From Ashinkailepas kermadecensis (lineage: Eukaryota > Arthropoda > Thecostraca > Neolepadidae): a stretch of 64,000 bases of DNA. The stretch spans positions 1-64,000 of the forward strand of contig JAOTOM010004134.1 of assembly GCA_034440615.1 (NCBI GenBank), in the 5' to 3' direction. A model generated the notes under the pieces. The model was given only the letters and a program-made list of their open reading frames with translations. It was not told the origin of the DNA and did not search any database. Shown here one piece after another: positions 22,055-33,955 of the stretch. The translations under genes were made by a program, and so were the position numbers. Every line of letters begins with the position of its first letter. The first letter of the stretch is position 1.

Positions 22055-25000
22055 GTATGACCAATGACCTTGACCCCATTGTTTGGTTCTCTTCAGATTA
22101 ATGTGGTTAAATTTTGTTTATAATTGTTCCAACAATTTGTTGTATAATATAATCCATAATGACATGGTTCCAGTTGTCATCTATCTCCTGGATAGCTAAA
22201 TTATATTTATATAAACATGATATGCTGATGCTTTTGTTAGCTGCTTATGGGATAACTTCCTCAAGTCATGCCTGCTTTTTAATGTCTTGTCTACAGTACC
22301 ATTCATTTGCTGAAAAAATAACCACTTGTCTTACCAGGGCAGCTTTGAGGTCATCTATTGTGCTCAGTATGGTTTGTGTTCAAGTTTGAAAGCTTGGATA
22401 TCAGTAGCCACAATCAGATGCATGTTTACATCTAAGTCATCTCAGCTTGTGTTGATTGCTATATGCTGCAGGTTTGTATTGCTGTCAAATACCAAGCAGA
22501 AACAGTGTGATGATTGAGTTGTCAAATTGTGGATACTCATTTTCATATTTGATATGCATTTGAGAGCAAATCTGATGCTATTTATGTGCATAAATATGGT
22601 AAGCGGGAAGTGAAGTTGACTGGAGTTTTCAAGATATTTAAGCTTTTTGCATGCCAATGTGTAGGTATTTGTCCAAATAAACATATCAAAAATTGTGTGT
22701 GTGACCTCAAGTCAGGTTGGAAAGTCGGGTCAAGGTCAAAGCTAAAGTTTTGTTTCCAGGCTGATAATTTTCAGCCTAACAATCATAACAACATCCGGGA
22801 TATATATGATGCAGTGCATGTGCTCCAGTTGTGTGCCAAGCTACAGGTCGCTATCAGGTCAGGTCACAGCGGTATGAGCCAAAATGTGTGCCCCTCCGCA
22901 TAAATGACAAATTATGGAAATGCCATTCATCATCCTTTTTAGGCAGCTAAGTGATATCAGTCTCATATTACAGGCACTGATATGTCTTCTACATGTGTTT
23001 CATTGTTTGTATCCTTTCAAGGTCGTCCCAAGTTAATGATCCAGGTGAATCAGGTTGCACTAAATTGATGCTTTTTTGCAGACAGCTCACAGCTACGACA
23101 GTTTTCAGCGCTGCATTCGAATTCGGCACTCTCTTTTTGTATATGTTGCCAAAATTATAACAGAACATATCTCATCCTGCATCAATGATCTAGGCGAGAA
23201 CAAATTTTCTAGGGTATTTCCAGATGCTGAATGCAAATTAACCGCTCCTTGTTACCACAAAAATTCACAAATTATATAAGTTAATCAGGTGTGAAAAGTG
23301 TGCCCATGTGAGTGGATGAACTTGCCTGATCAAATGTTACTGCATGACCTTCCATCACGTCTTTGGGCATCATGTGTTGTAGTGAATTGTTTAAGGTCCA
23401 CTTGTCTTTGCATAACCTCTATTGTTCGTAGTTTGATGGTTACTGTACAATTACGTTCGAACCGGGAACCACTTGTCTTTGCGTAACCTCTATTGTTCGT
23501 GGTTCGAAGGTTACTGTACAATTACGTTCGAACCGAGAACAAATATGTTGCTTTTACACGCGATCTTGACCTTTAATTCACATTTTGATAACAGCACGGT
23601 GTTCGCCAGAAGCTCAGCTGTCTATTTATGCCATGTTTTACCCAAAAATATAATTTGGTTGGCGGCTAGGAGTCGAACACGGGCAAGGTAGATCTGTGAT
23701 TTGGCGACACCCTACCGATGGCTTCTTTGGCCGGACTTGGATGGTCAACGGCAAGAGGATGCAGATATAGTTATTGGTATAGATACATGTATTTCTACCG
23801 CTGAATAGATGAAGGATAGCATTGTGCACCGGTGAATACTGACTTTCTGTACGTTGTATAGAAGAAAAGTTGGGAGGGGTTAAACGTGCCCCGCACTCCC
23901 CCCGGTAGAAGTAAGCGTGTGGTTTACGGGCGGCGGTTCGCGGGTTTAGTGCCAACATTCACAAATCATGTCAAATAAAAACAAATTGCTATGATTCAGA
24001 CAGTGTGTCCCACATAAGTGTCAGTTCAGCTTTAGACGCCAATGCAAACATTCGAATCTTGTTACCATCTATCATAGCTATGGTGGATGAACATAGGAAT
24101 GACACTGCACATATTAAGCTGGAATAAAGCTGCAACGAGCAGGTTCAGATCTGAATGGGATCCAGAAAATAGTTATGTGGAACTAAAAATGAAGGGATTT
24201 GTACTATATTTTCCTCCTATGTCAATGACAAGTAGGAAGACATTGGTATAGGCTATTGCAGATAGTACAACCAAGCAAAAAAAGGCAGAATGCAAGAATT
24301 ATTTGTCTGAAGAATAGCTGTTTGCCGTGATTCCCAAATTTAAGCCAGTAGTTTGAGCCGCGGCAACTGGCTGCAGTTGGTGGTGTCGACCGACTGCGTC
24401 AGACCATGACGGCAGTGGCCCCTCAATCACTTCAGCAGTGTGCCACTGGTGTATTTTCACTTCTCAGTCTTGGATTAGTTGTGTTAATCTTTCAGTCCAT
24501 GCAATCGTGGAGTATTCGTCAAGTAGGTCTAAATAATCAGGTAAATCCATTTGATCAAGACTAAGAAATAAAAGTATTGTTTGTATATGCAAGGAGCGTA
24601 TAATTTCTTCCAACGTTTCATTTGGATTTGATCAAACTTTGGCATCCATAGCTTGATCAGTGCATTTCAGTGTGCAATTTGCAGCATCCTGGTGGGTTCT
24701 GTTAACAGCTTATTACAATTTGCAGACCGACCATAATGTTCATTTATTGTGTACAATATGTACAATGGTACATTGTGCTGTGGGTTGTGTGTTATAAGTT
24801 CGACATTATATCGATGGGTGTTGCATGGTATGGTAATTGTTGATACATGCTGGGAAGCTAGCTATTGTCTATCAAGAGTATTAACAATTCGTGGGTTCCT
24901 GAGATGAAAGGTAGCATTCTTTGTTTGCAAAATTGCGCGAAGAGTGTATTTTATTTTTTGGAGTGCATTATCATTTGGATGGCAAAGCTCCAGAAGAGGG

Positions 25001-25850
25001 CCATTTTTCTAGCACCAGTGTGAGATCATTTAGACACCGACGGCTTATCGTAGCGCCATTAAGTACAGCCGGTCCCGACGTTTCTGGACCCAGTATCCAT
25101 CTCCTATGGTACATAGCTTGGTGTTCGTCCTCACACAATACGGCACGCACCACCGCACATCACACCTTGGTAATCTTTTGATTTTCTGTGCACATATTTC
25201 CTGCTGGCTTGATCACCTTTTCCCTACCCTTGAAAGCCAGAAATGTTTTTTTTCGGCTGAGAGCGTCCTGTCTTGAGCCGTAGATCGATGCTCGCTATGT
25301 TCCTCCAGTGCTGTAGCATACGGCGGTAAACAAGCTGGCATCAACAACAGGCCTGGGTATATTTGATGGACAATATGTCCGCTTCAATGGGATGCGGGGT
25401 AATAGTTTTCGAGTATGAACCGATATAGGTCGCAGAGAACAGTGATGGTGTGGAAATCCAAGAGAGAAAGAGCACTTCAGAAGTCCCATTCGCGTTAAAA
25501 TCCACGTTGATACAGCATAGCCTGTGCATTGCTTTAATTCTGCATGTGGCACTTGCTTCTCCATGGCTCAATTTATTGCCTAAGCCGATGTCTTTTCTAT
25601 GGTGATGACGATGCTGAAGCAAGCAGTGCAAGATTATTGTCTAGCCATATTCGAGATGATGTTCGATTTTGCCAGTGTTTTCTCATCTCCATCTGTAGAG
25701 GAATAAAAGTCCATTTTGTACAATCACTATTGGGAGGACAAGCCTTTCTGGGTCCAAGAACCTCTGGAACTGACCAAAATTAATATATCCGTGGCATGTG
25801 TACGCAGTCAGCAAGAGGTCTGACCGGTTGTGTATGGCGTCAGTCAGAGG
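22055..25850 (+). other. B56 intron 2, left part
   Basis: No supported exon. Contains a two-copy 71-bp tandem repeat (23401-23540) and AGGTCA-type motifs near 22730 and 22850. Confidence 0.5.
23401..23540. repeat. 71-bp tandem duplication
   Basis: CTTGTCTTTGC...TACGTTCGAACCG begins at 23401 and 23472; two copies with few differences. Confidence 0.9.
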
Positions 25851-25859
25851 TGTCCAGGG

Positions 25860-26970
25860 TGGTGAGTTCCAATCTCAGTGTCGGTCGCTGATCCGGTAAT
25901 GCAGCCTGGTCCTACTGATGAGTGTGGCCGGTGGCACATCCTGGTCCTGCTGATCAGTGTGGCCGGTGGTACAGTCTGGTCCTGCTGATAAGTGTGACCG
26001 GGAATGCAGCCTGGTCCTGCTGATGGGCGTGGCCGGTGGTGTAGCCTGGCCCTGCTGATGAGTGTGACCGGTGGTGCATCCTGGTCCTGCTGATCAGTGT
26101 GGCTGGTGGTACAGTCTGGTCCTGCTGATGCTATTCTTGAACACTTGCTGCTTCTGGTAGCAACACTGTCGACTGGCAAAGACAGCAGATACACAACCTA
26201 CATTATCACCATTATCAAATAATCAATAAAAGTCATAGAAAGTAACTCATCCATAGGCATTATCCATCTTCATATCCACATTTCTACATCAGTTTTTAAC
26301 ATTGTACCCTCCCCTCCACTCTACAAAAAAAAATCAATTACAGGATTCTGGTGTGACCGGTGGTACAGTCCGGTCCTGCTGATATGTGGCCGGTGGTGTA
26401 GCCTGGCCCTGCTGATGAGTGTGGCCGGTAGTACGGCCTGGCCCTGCTGATGTGTGGCCGGTAGTGTAGCCTGGTCCTGCTGATGAGTGTGGCCGGTAGT
26501 ACAGCCTGGCCCTGCTGATGAGTGGCCGGTAGTGTAGCCTGGCCCTGCTGATGAGTGTGGCCGGTAGTACAGCCTGGCCCTGCTGATGTGTGGCCGGTAG
26601 TACAGTCTGGCCCTGCTGATGAGTGTGGCCGGTAGTACAGTCTGGCCCTGCTGATGAGTGGCCGGTAGTGTAGCCTGTCCCTGCTGATGAGTGTGGCCGG
26701 TAGTACAGCCTGGCCCTGCTGATGTGTGGCCGGTAGTGTAGTCTTGCCCTGCTGATGAGTGTGGCCGGTAGTACAGCCTGACCCTGCTGATGTGTGGCCG
26801 GTGGTACAGTCTGGCCCTGCTGATGTGTGGCCGGTAGTACGGCCTGGCCCTGCTGATGTGTGGCCGGTGGTACAGTCTGGCCCTGCTGATGAGTGTGGCC
26901 GGTAGTACAGTCTGGCCTTGCTGATGTGTGGCCGGTGGTACAGTCTGGCCCTACTGATGAGTGTGGCTCA
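25860..26970. repeat. 31-35 bp minisatellite (two blocks)
   Basis: Units of the form CTGCTGATGAGTGTGGCCGG plus TAGTACAGCCTGGCC, alternating with forms lacking GAGT or TGTG. Blocks at 25860-26140 and 26345-26965 are separated by 200 bp of unique sequence. Long minus-strand frames here (HQQGQTVPPAT repeats) are artefacts. Confidence 0.93.
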
Positions 26971-27489
26971 GCGGCCACGGAGCGTGACGTTCTTGGCCCA
27001 TCGACTGTGACCGACCCGCCTGCAAAGGTTAAAGGTGGTGGATAGCGCAGCGTGCTTACACCGGAGCTCGGGATTTGGTGTCTCCCAACTATTCTCCAGT
27101 GAAGCCCGCCGGACGGCCAGTTACTTTTTGTGTCTGTTGGTGGCTAGTCCAGCACCAGGCAAGCATTTGTGGCGTGTCGTGTTTCATCGTGAAGCGCTTA
27201 GTGGTAGTTTGGGAGCGATAGGTGCCGTATTTTTTAAAAGTAAGTGTCGTGCCGCTTGTGTACATTGACCGACAGCTTAGTTTTAAAAATGAGGATAATT
27301 GTGTAGTGTTGGAAGTATACTGCACCATTTAACTATCCGAAGAGTCTTTTCAAAGCAAATATTTCAAATGCACATTTGCTTTGGAATCAGTATTTCACTG
27401 AACGTTTACTGAACTTCATGGGATAAAGTAGTAAGCAGTGCAGTAGTTCTATTGATGCTTACGTTTTCTTCTTCCCCGTATTGTTGCAG

Positions 27490-27789
27490 GACGACACAGG
27501 AATGGTTGCGTTGTTAAAACCGCATGGAGGGCGGGTTTTCCGGATTCGCAGCTGCTGTGTCCGACCGTGTTGTGGTCGTCCCAAATGCCGTGTCACGTCA
27601 CACGCCGGTGTATCGCCCCTCGGCTTGCCGCGTCCCACGGGGTGTGCTGCGTCGTTACGTGTTGTGATGACTCGGCATCATGCCACGCCGTGTGTGCTTT
27701 GACCTGCCGGTCCGTATTGGCGTCCACCTGCGATGCTGTGCGCTGCTGCCGTGGACTGAGCCCGGCGTGTGTGCACGCGTGTGCGGCAG
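27490..27789 (+). other. Possible alternative 5' extension of B56 exon 3
   Basis: A strong acceptor (pyrimidine-rich stretch ending TTGTTGCAG at 27489) opens a GC-rich segment continuous with exon 3. In the frame set by exon 2 it reads DDTGMVALLKPHGG and then reaches TGA at 27700 and again at 27757. It could be a 5' untranslated exon used with another promoter (translation then from ATG 27868), a poison exon, or unused. RNA data are needed to choose. Confidence 0.3.
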
Positions 27790-27973
27790 GGTTTGGCCGG
27801 CCGTTCCGGAGCCGGCTCGTCGTCCAGTCCGGCGGCCGGTGCGCCGCCGCCCACCGCCATCAACAAGATGAAGTACGGCGCTAGCCCCACCATCCGCAAG
27901 GACCGCCGCCAGAGCTCGTCGCGCTTCAACGTGCCCAAGAACCGCGAGCTGGAGAAGCTGCCGGCCTTCATGG
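27790..27973 (+). CDS. PPP2R5D: PP2A B56 subunit, exon 3 (RRQSSSRFN region)
   Basis: The 3' part encodes [19 protein letters not shown], then [17 protein letters not shown], closely matching the conserved block before the HEAT repeats in B56 gamma/delta. It ends with one G before a consensus GTGAGT donor at 27974. The preceding PPPTAINK also matches the family, so coding should extend upstream of the in-frame ATG at 27868. The best phase-compatible acceptor is the CAG at 27787-27789, giving [20 protein letters not shown] before PTAINK. Its pyrimidine tract is weak, so the 5' boundary is uncertain. RRQS fits the PKA consensus R-R-x-S. A stronger acceptor at 27489 would include in-frame stops (TGA at 27700 and 27757). 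Confidence 0.85.
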
Positions 27974-30274
27974 GTGAGTGGCTGGACCGCCTGTGGTGAC
28001 TTACGGGGGGTGGGTGGCGGTAGGTGTAGGTGGTCCTCACTGAACCAGAAGGTCGGTGAGTCTGATCTGCAGCCAACTGCACTGTGCCATACGGCCCACC
28101 GACCGACCGACTCCTCTGAGTAAGCATGGACCAGCCGCCCTCCGTCTCAGGATCGGCTGGGATTGTCGCGTGCACAGCCGGCTCGCCCGGCCGGCAATCT
28201 GCAGTCTGACCTGAGCTGACCGGTTGGAGACTTCCGAAGTTGCCTCGACAGACGTTCGCCTGTCTGCTTGCCTGCTTGCTTCTTTGGCTGTTTATCTGTC
28301 TGTTCCCCCTATCCGTTCCTTCCCGTCTGTTTTCCATACCTTTTACCCGTCTCTTTAATTTCTCCGTTTTTCCTTACCTGCTCCCTCTCACTATTGCTCT
28401 ATTTATCCGTTTCGATCTGTCCCCGTCTCAATATCTCCTTTCTTCAACGACATCTTTCTCCCCGGCTTACAAACATCGTGTCACATCTCCTGGCTCATTA
28501 CATCATACAAATCCCTCGGCTGATGGCCAGGTGGGCTCCGGTGATGTTGGTGCGGTGTGCTGATTTGCTGATGATGATGGCTGATGATCCATGTCGACGG
28601 TCTAATTACTAAGTAATTTTATATTGAACAAATTGGTTGATGGCGTGCTGGCTTCGTCCTCGGGTGGCTGCGCCAGCTTTCTGGCGCAAAAGGGCAATGG
28701 CGTTAGAGCTCTCTTCCTTGGCGAGCGGTCTGATTTCTGGTGAAATCGTCTCGACCGGGAAGGTGAGATGACGTCACAAGTATTGATGTCTTCACGGTAG
28801 GCCAGTCAGCTGGCTAGATATCGATGCCCGAAGAATCACTCGACACTCTGGTTTCGGCCAAGACGTCCGCCAAGCGAATTGACGTTGCCTGACAGCAGTT
28901 GACATCTTAAGCAGTTGGCACTTCGGCGCATGTTAATTTGCACACGTCAGGTTAAGGATGTTGCTTCAGCTCGGTTCGATACTGTCGAGAGGCTGCTATC
29001 AGCTCGGAGCACGATTGCGGTCCACAAGGCGCGCGCGTCCTGCCTGTGGAAGCGACGGTGGAGCGCGCCAGCCGTGGCGCGAGACCGGCCAGACCCCGGG
29101 TCGGTCCTCGGGGTGCAGCCGGCAGGCGGCCGCATAACGCGCCTGTGCGTGTGTGCCGGGCGCCGCTAGCTGGGAGCCAGCCGGCGTGGACGGCGGCTGT
29201 CGATCCAACCGGCCCGGCCGGCGGACGGGCGGCTCGCGGCTCGCGGCTCCACAGGTGTCGCCACCTGCGTGGTCGGCGCGGTCCAGGTGTCGCCATTGCG
29301 GGTGTGGCGGCCGACAGGGTGCAAGTCGTTGAGGTACGCGAGGGCAATGCTGACACGGCACAAAGGAGAGGGGTTCCCGGTGCTTTTCCATGGCGGCCCT
29401 GGAGCACGTGTAGCCCTGACATTCATGCACATGCACTTAAACTGATGGGTGAGAACGCGTACGAAGGTGTGGTGTGAGTGGGTCCTTCAGGGCTGGCGAA
29501 AAAGGGCTCCTATTGCGCGGTCTGGATTTTTCCTTGGTAGTCTTTAACTGCGTAATTATGGTCACGCTAATGGCTTAAATACGTTTTAGCCGGTCAAATT
29601 GGGCTTAACTTGGCCAGTGTTCTAAAATATATTTAACCGATGGGTGTGTTCAGTTTTGACCGCGTTTAAGCAGTGAAGAGAATGGTACAAAGTGTTACAT
29701 ATTTAGAATGGCTCTTCAGGCCGTGCTTTTTTAAAAGCTCGTCACGGTATGGCAAATGTAAAAGTTCCAAGATTAGACTGGCGTTAGCATTAAAACTCCG
29801 CCCACGTCCAACAGTCAGCTGAGAATTTGGGGTCCCGAGGAATTTGTGTTTCGAGCTCCTAGAACTAGTGATGTCTGTAAAGCCAGTTTTGTGACTTAGC
29901 ACTAGATGAAAAGCGGCAAAACTTTTTTCGGACATCTTGGCAACTGTGGGTCACGAATGACGACATGGGAGACATTTACTGGCACAATATGTGCAGTGAT
30001 CGCATTTGTTTTTATTTTGTCAAAGGCTCACCTAAAATCAGTACAAATTTGTCATCCCTGGTCAGGAATTCACTACTTGTGGTGATATTTAAAAACCCAG
30101 GAAAATTACATTACAGTCGGTTCCATAGGTACATGGGTAACGTTTAATTGGACAGGTCACTCATGATGAGAAGCCGAGAAGCCTGGAAAAAACAGGCGTC
30201 TGATATTTTTCATTTTGTCATCGACCAGGTGTCAATTACAGGATGTATCCAGCCGGTTTATGCCATGTTTTTAG
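27974..30274 (+). other. Start of B56 intron 3
   Basis: Pyrimidine-rich + strand at 28250-28450, one CRE palindrome (28769-28776), and a CpG-rich block at 29020-29420. Overlapping open frames in the GC-rich block lack any recognisable domain. Confidence 0.5.
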
Positions 30275-30289
30275 CCGGTTAATACGGCG

Positions 30290-30452
30290 GGGACGAGTGG
30301 TCTAGGGGTAAGATGCTCGTCTCACAATCGAAAGATTGTGGGTTCGAGTCTCACCTGTCGCTGCTCTTCGCTCGCGACCAATCGGCGTGAGAGATTGGCG
30401 ACGCTATATGACTCAACGGTCGACGTGTCGTAAACCAATAACCAATAACCAA
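30290..30452 (+). mobile_element. tRNA-derived SINE, full copy
   Basis: 163 bp flanked by the perfect 15-bp duplication CCGGTTAATACGGCG (30275-30289 and 30453-30467). The head carries box A (TGGTCTAGGGG) and box B (GGTTCGAGTCT), then a GC-rich body with the inverted pair CCAATC/GATTGG, and the tail AACCAATAACCAATAACCAA. Confidence 0.95.
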
Positions 30453-30589
30453 CCGGTTAATACGGCGCAGTGGGACAAGCCTCCCAACCCTCGTCACGTT
30501 CTAAATCATGAGCACTGGCTGCCGACGCACCAGTTTCCACGGCGCAACCAGCTGCCACCCCGACAGCTGTGCGTTTTCACCCGACGTGA

Positions 30590-30930
30590 GGAACGAGAAC
30601 GCCCACGTATTTCTGCCGGATTCGCTTAGTAGCGCATCAGCTTTGAAGCCTGTTTACCCTTGCGATCCGCCTTTACACGATGTTTTTGATGCGAGCAACT
30701 GTGCTCAGCCAGGTGGACGAGTACTGAATGCCGAGCCGCTGTGTGGGATGACACGGCTGATGCAGCGACGAGGCGGGCGCCACGGAAACCATACACACCT
30801 GCACTTTCCCTCCCGGATACACACCTCGGCCAAAATATCACCACTGTATTCCGGGAAAAGTGGCGGCTGGCATGGAATTCCATTATCTCAATGCGATTAG
30901 GACTGAAACAATTGGCACCCTGGGAATCAC
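30590..30930 (+). pseudogene. Ingi-like LINE RNase H relic
   Basis: FLPDSLSSASALKPVYPCDP (near 30610) corresponds to the SDSLSSLxAL block of LINE RNase H. After a frame change, TADAATRRAPRKPYTPALSL followed by PDTH and KWRLAWNSI (30748-30900) corresponds to the ADAAA...IPxTD...WQxxW block. Close to the two RNase H pieces at 42230 and 42690, but degraded. Confidence 0.6.
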
Positions 30931-31043
30931 CGGTCAGAATATTGCGTTGGGTGCTCGGTGTATTGGCGTACTGGTCGTCGTTCCATAGCACAGTAGTGAT
31001 CGCACTGGTAGTCAAGGCCACGGCTCACGGACGATCGAGTCGT

Positions 31044-31231
<188 letters not shown>

Positions 31232-31304
31232 CGGTGGTGAACGTATGTGGGCATCTGTCTGTTACACGCTTGTCATTAGGATGCTCTGAAGGCTTAACAG
31301 TTGG

Positions 31305-31457
31305 GGACGAGTGGTCTAGGGGTAAGTCTCACAATCGAAAGATTGTGGGTTCGCGTCTCACCTGTCGCTACTCTTCGCCCGCGACCAATCGGCGTGAAAG
31401 ATTGGCGACGCTATATGACTCAACGGTCGACGTGTCGTAAAAACCAATAACCAACCG
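31305..31457 (+). mobile_element. tRNA-derived SINE, copy with 7-bp head deletion
   Basis: Same family; lacks ATGCTCG between box A and the anticodon-like loop. Flanked by an imperfect 14-bp duplication, GGCTTAACAGTTGG (31291-31304) and GGCTTGAAAGTTGG (31458-31471). It begins about 75 bases after a (GCGT)n/(TG)n tract. Confidence 0.9.
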
Positions 31458-31929
31458 AGGCTTGAAAGTTGGTAGGGAAGGTATGCGTGGATATGATACG
31501 ATGGACGATCAATCAGCTTTGAAAATATCAGGCTATTCTGGATGCCCTCTCCGGAGAGGACGACTACTCTTCTTGCACGTTGCAGCAAGATCGACCGAAT
31601 GACCCCCAAGTTGAGCATTAAAATAATTATAGGTATATAGTGTATGTTTGTTGTTAAGGATACGCCGACATTGGTATGACAGTGACACGGAAAATTCTGA
31701 TATGGCATAGCAAAAAGCATGCATCCAATTTTACGGGTTACTTACTGTGTCGTGACACCATGCCAAAAAGTGGCAACTCTGTTCTCCATCTCGTGCGGTA
31801 CTTTCGTCGTCTATGCTCAACAACTACATCTCTCGGAGTCCGCTCCACGAAGCGTCTCCGATGCAGGCGCCGTTTTCCGGCCGCACTTGACGCGCGACTG
31901 AAAGTTCAATAAGTCATCAATCTGAGCCG

Positions 31930-32560
31930 ACCCACTTCCCAGGCGGTGTTTGTCCTCGACGCAACTCAGCCGTCACAACTCGGGCCGGTCCCGGCTGGTG
32001 TGGCGATTGTGCGATTGCGGTTGCAGTTGCGATTGCGGTTGTGATTATGCCACTCGCCGCCGGTCGACACGGGCGTCGAGCACCGTCGCCGGCCCGGTAG
32101 CGGTACGGGGCGGGCCGGTAGCGGTGACACTGCCCGGCTGTATGTAGCGCGTCAGCTGCCGGCGCCCGCCCGTCTCTCTCTCTCCCGACCTCGCCGGCCG
32201 CCGCTCTCGTCGCGTGACGTCATGTTTCCACGGCGACGGCCGACTAAGCGGAGAGACGTCTGCCCTGCACTCTTATTGATCGGCGCGACTCCGGCCGCCC
32301 GCGGTGACGTCACCGGACATTGATCACGGTGCCACGGCCGCCGGCCATTCACAAGGCCGGCCGTGTGACGTCACAGTTCGGCTCACACCTGTGGCGGGCG
32401 ATTGAGACGCGTGGCCGGCGCGGCGGCCGCCGTGTGCGGCTGCCGTCAGCTGCTCCCGGCGCACCCTGGCTACCGCGCGCACCGCGTGCCCGGCGCTCTT
32501 GCTCTTCATCTCGTGCTCGCACCAGTGAGCCCTCGCTAGCGCCTTGTCTCTCTCCCGCTG
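31930..32560. promoter_or_regulatory. CpG-rich block with three perfect CREs
   Basis: GC-rich, with TGACGTCA at 32215-32222, 32305-32312 and 32366-32373. It could be an intronic enhancer or alternative promoter of the B56 gene, or the promoter of an unseen transcript. No first exon with convincing coding sequence was found beside it. Confidence 0.4.
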
Positions 32561-32918
32561 TATCACTCTCCAACACTTTTCCTCTGTGACTGTATTTCAC
32601 TGCCCTGTCTTTCGAATCTTACTTAATCGTTCCCGCTTTCTGTCTGTCTCTTTCTCCGACATTATATTGTTTTTATCTTGCCCTTGCTGTGTTTCTGTAT
32701 TTCCATTTTGCTTTTCTCTTAGTCTTCCCTTCATGTCATTCTCAACCAATCTTTCGTTTTCGTTCCGTACAACTGGACTGTTGTACGCACTTTTCGGCAG
32801 TCATGCTTTCCGCTATTTCCAGCTCCATTTAATTTTCAATATGTTCACATGTGGTCAGTAAAAAAAATCCAATAAAAATGTCAGTGTCAAATCGGAACTT
32901 CAATGACATGGGCGTAAG

Positions 32919-33362
32919 TTAACGGCGCATTGGATTTCCATTGGAACCGGCGGTGCTGAATTTGTGATTGGCAAAGCGCCGGTTGAATGCAAATATGTTC
33001 ATCCAACCGGAAGAGTTTTCACCACGGGGGTATTTACCCAAAAGTGGTATGATCCGAGATGATTTGCGCATCCCAATCGTCTGGAAAATGCGTCCTATTT
33101 TCTCACTTTCGCGCGGTTTGAACTTTAAGCGGCTGAAGCTAGTGTTTGCCACGCGCTGCTGTGACCCTAGCTTTGCAAGTGGCTTCATGGGCATGCCATA
33201 CATGAGGATGGATGTCGTGGTAAGGGGGATGGCCGAGAGCGTAGCATAGAGGATCCTCTGCTGTATTTTCGTAGGTAGTGCATCCAGGAGAACGTGAACC
33301 TCAATATAAATCCCATCTAGACCGGTTAGACAACGGTATGCTGTCATTATTCGGTCAAGCAA
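32919..33362 (-). other. Unrecognised 147-codon open frame
   Basis: Minus-strand frame containing YRCLTGLDGIYIEVHVLLDA and RRFANHKFSTAGSNGNPMRR. The composition is protein-like. The proposed start is not a standard ATG, and I recognise no domain. Could be a transposon fragment. Confidence 0.15.
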
Positions 33363-33777
33363 ATTCTGATGGATGAGGACAAATAACCGGTATCCAAGTT
33401 CTTATGCCGATTCTCTGCACCCGAGTGATGGTATCAGGGAGACCCAACTACCCATGAATTAATATCTCAGCAGGTCGAAAGCCAAGGATCCATTCATTCT
33501 GTTGGCATCGTGGGTTCAAGATCCGGTTGTCGCTGGGCATTTCGTGTATCGTCGCGACGCAAGCGGGGAGATAGCTTGGTGACGCCTCGTGTTTCAAATG
33601 TGTGGTGGAAGAAAACGTGTCCAGTGCTCAGGACATACGTGAAGGTCATGCATGCTAATAATTGTCCGATTGATGAGGGTACTTTTCCAAGACCGGATGT
33701 AATCTGAGCTTTACTTAAATTCACATCAATGCCACTGTCTATACACGTTACTTACCTGCCATTATCACAAGTTAAAT

Positions 33778-33943
33778 GGGGGGGGGGACAAGTAGTCTAG
33801 GGTTAGTTGCTCGTCTCACAATCGCAAGATTGTGAGTTCGAGTCTCACCCGTCGCTACTCTTCGCCCGCGATCAATCGGCGTGAGAGATTGATGACGCTA
33901 CATGGCTCAACGGTCGACGTGTCGTAAAACCAATAACCACCAC
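33778..33943 (+). mobile_element. tRNA-derived SINE, diverged copy
   Basis: Starts in a G run. Flanked by the perfect 12-bp duplication CACAAGTTAAAT (33766-33777 and 33944-33955). The box A region is altered (TAGTCTAGGGT); box B is intact. Confidence 0.93.
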
Positions 33944-33955
33944 CACAAGTTAAAT

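Noticed and set aside
26334..26978. 214-codon minus frame with HQQGQ repeats
   Set aside because: Minisatellite artefact, no flanking gene structure.
29046..29477. Basic 143-codon frame in a GC-rich block
   Set aside because: Several overlapping frames on both strands, no domain, no splice support; typical of CpG-rich intron DNA.
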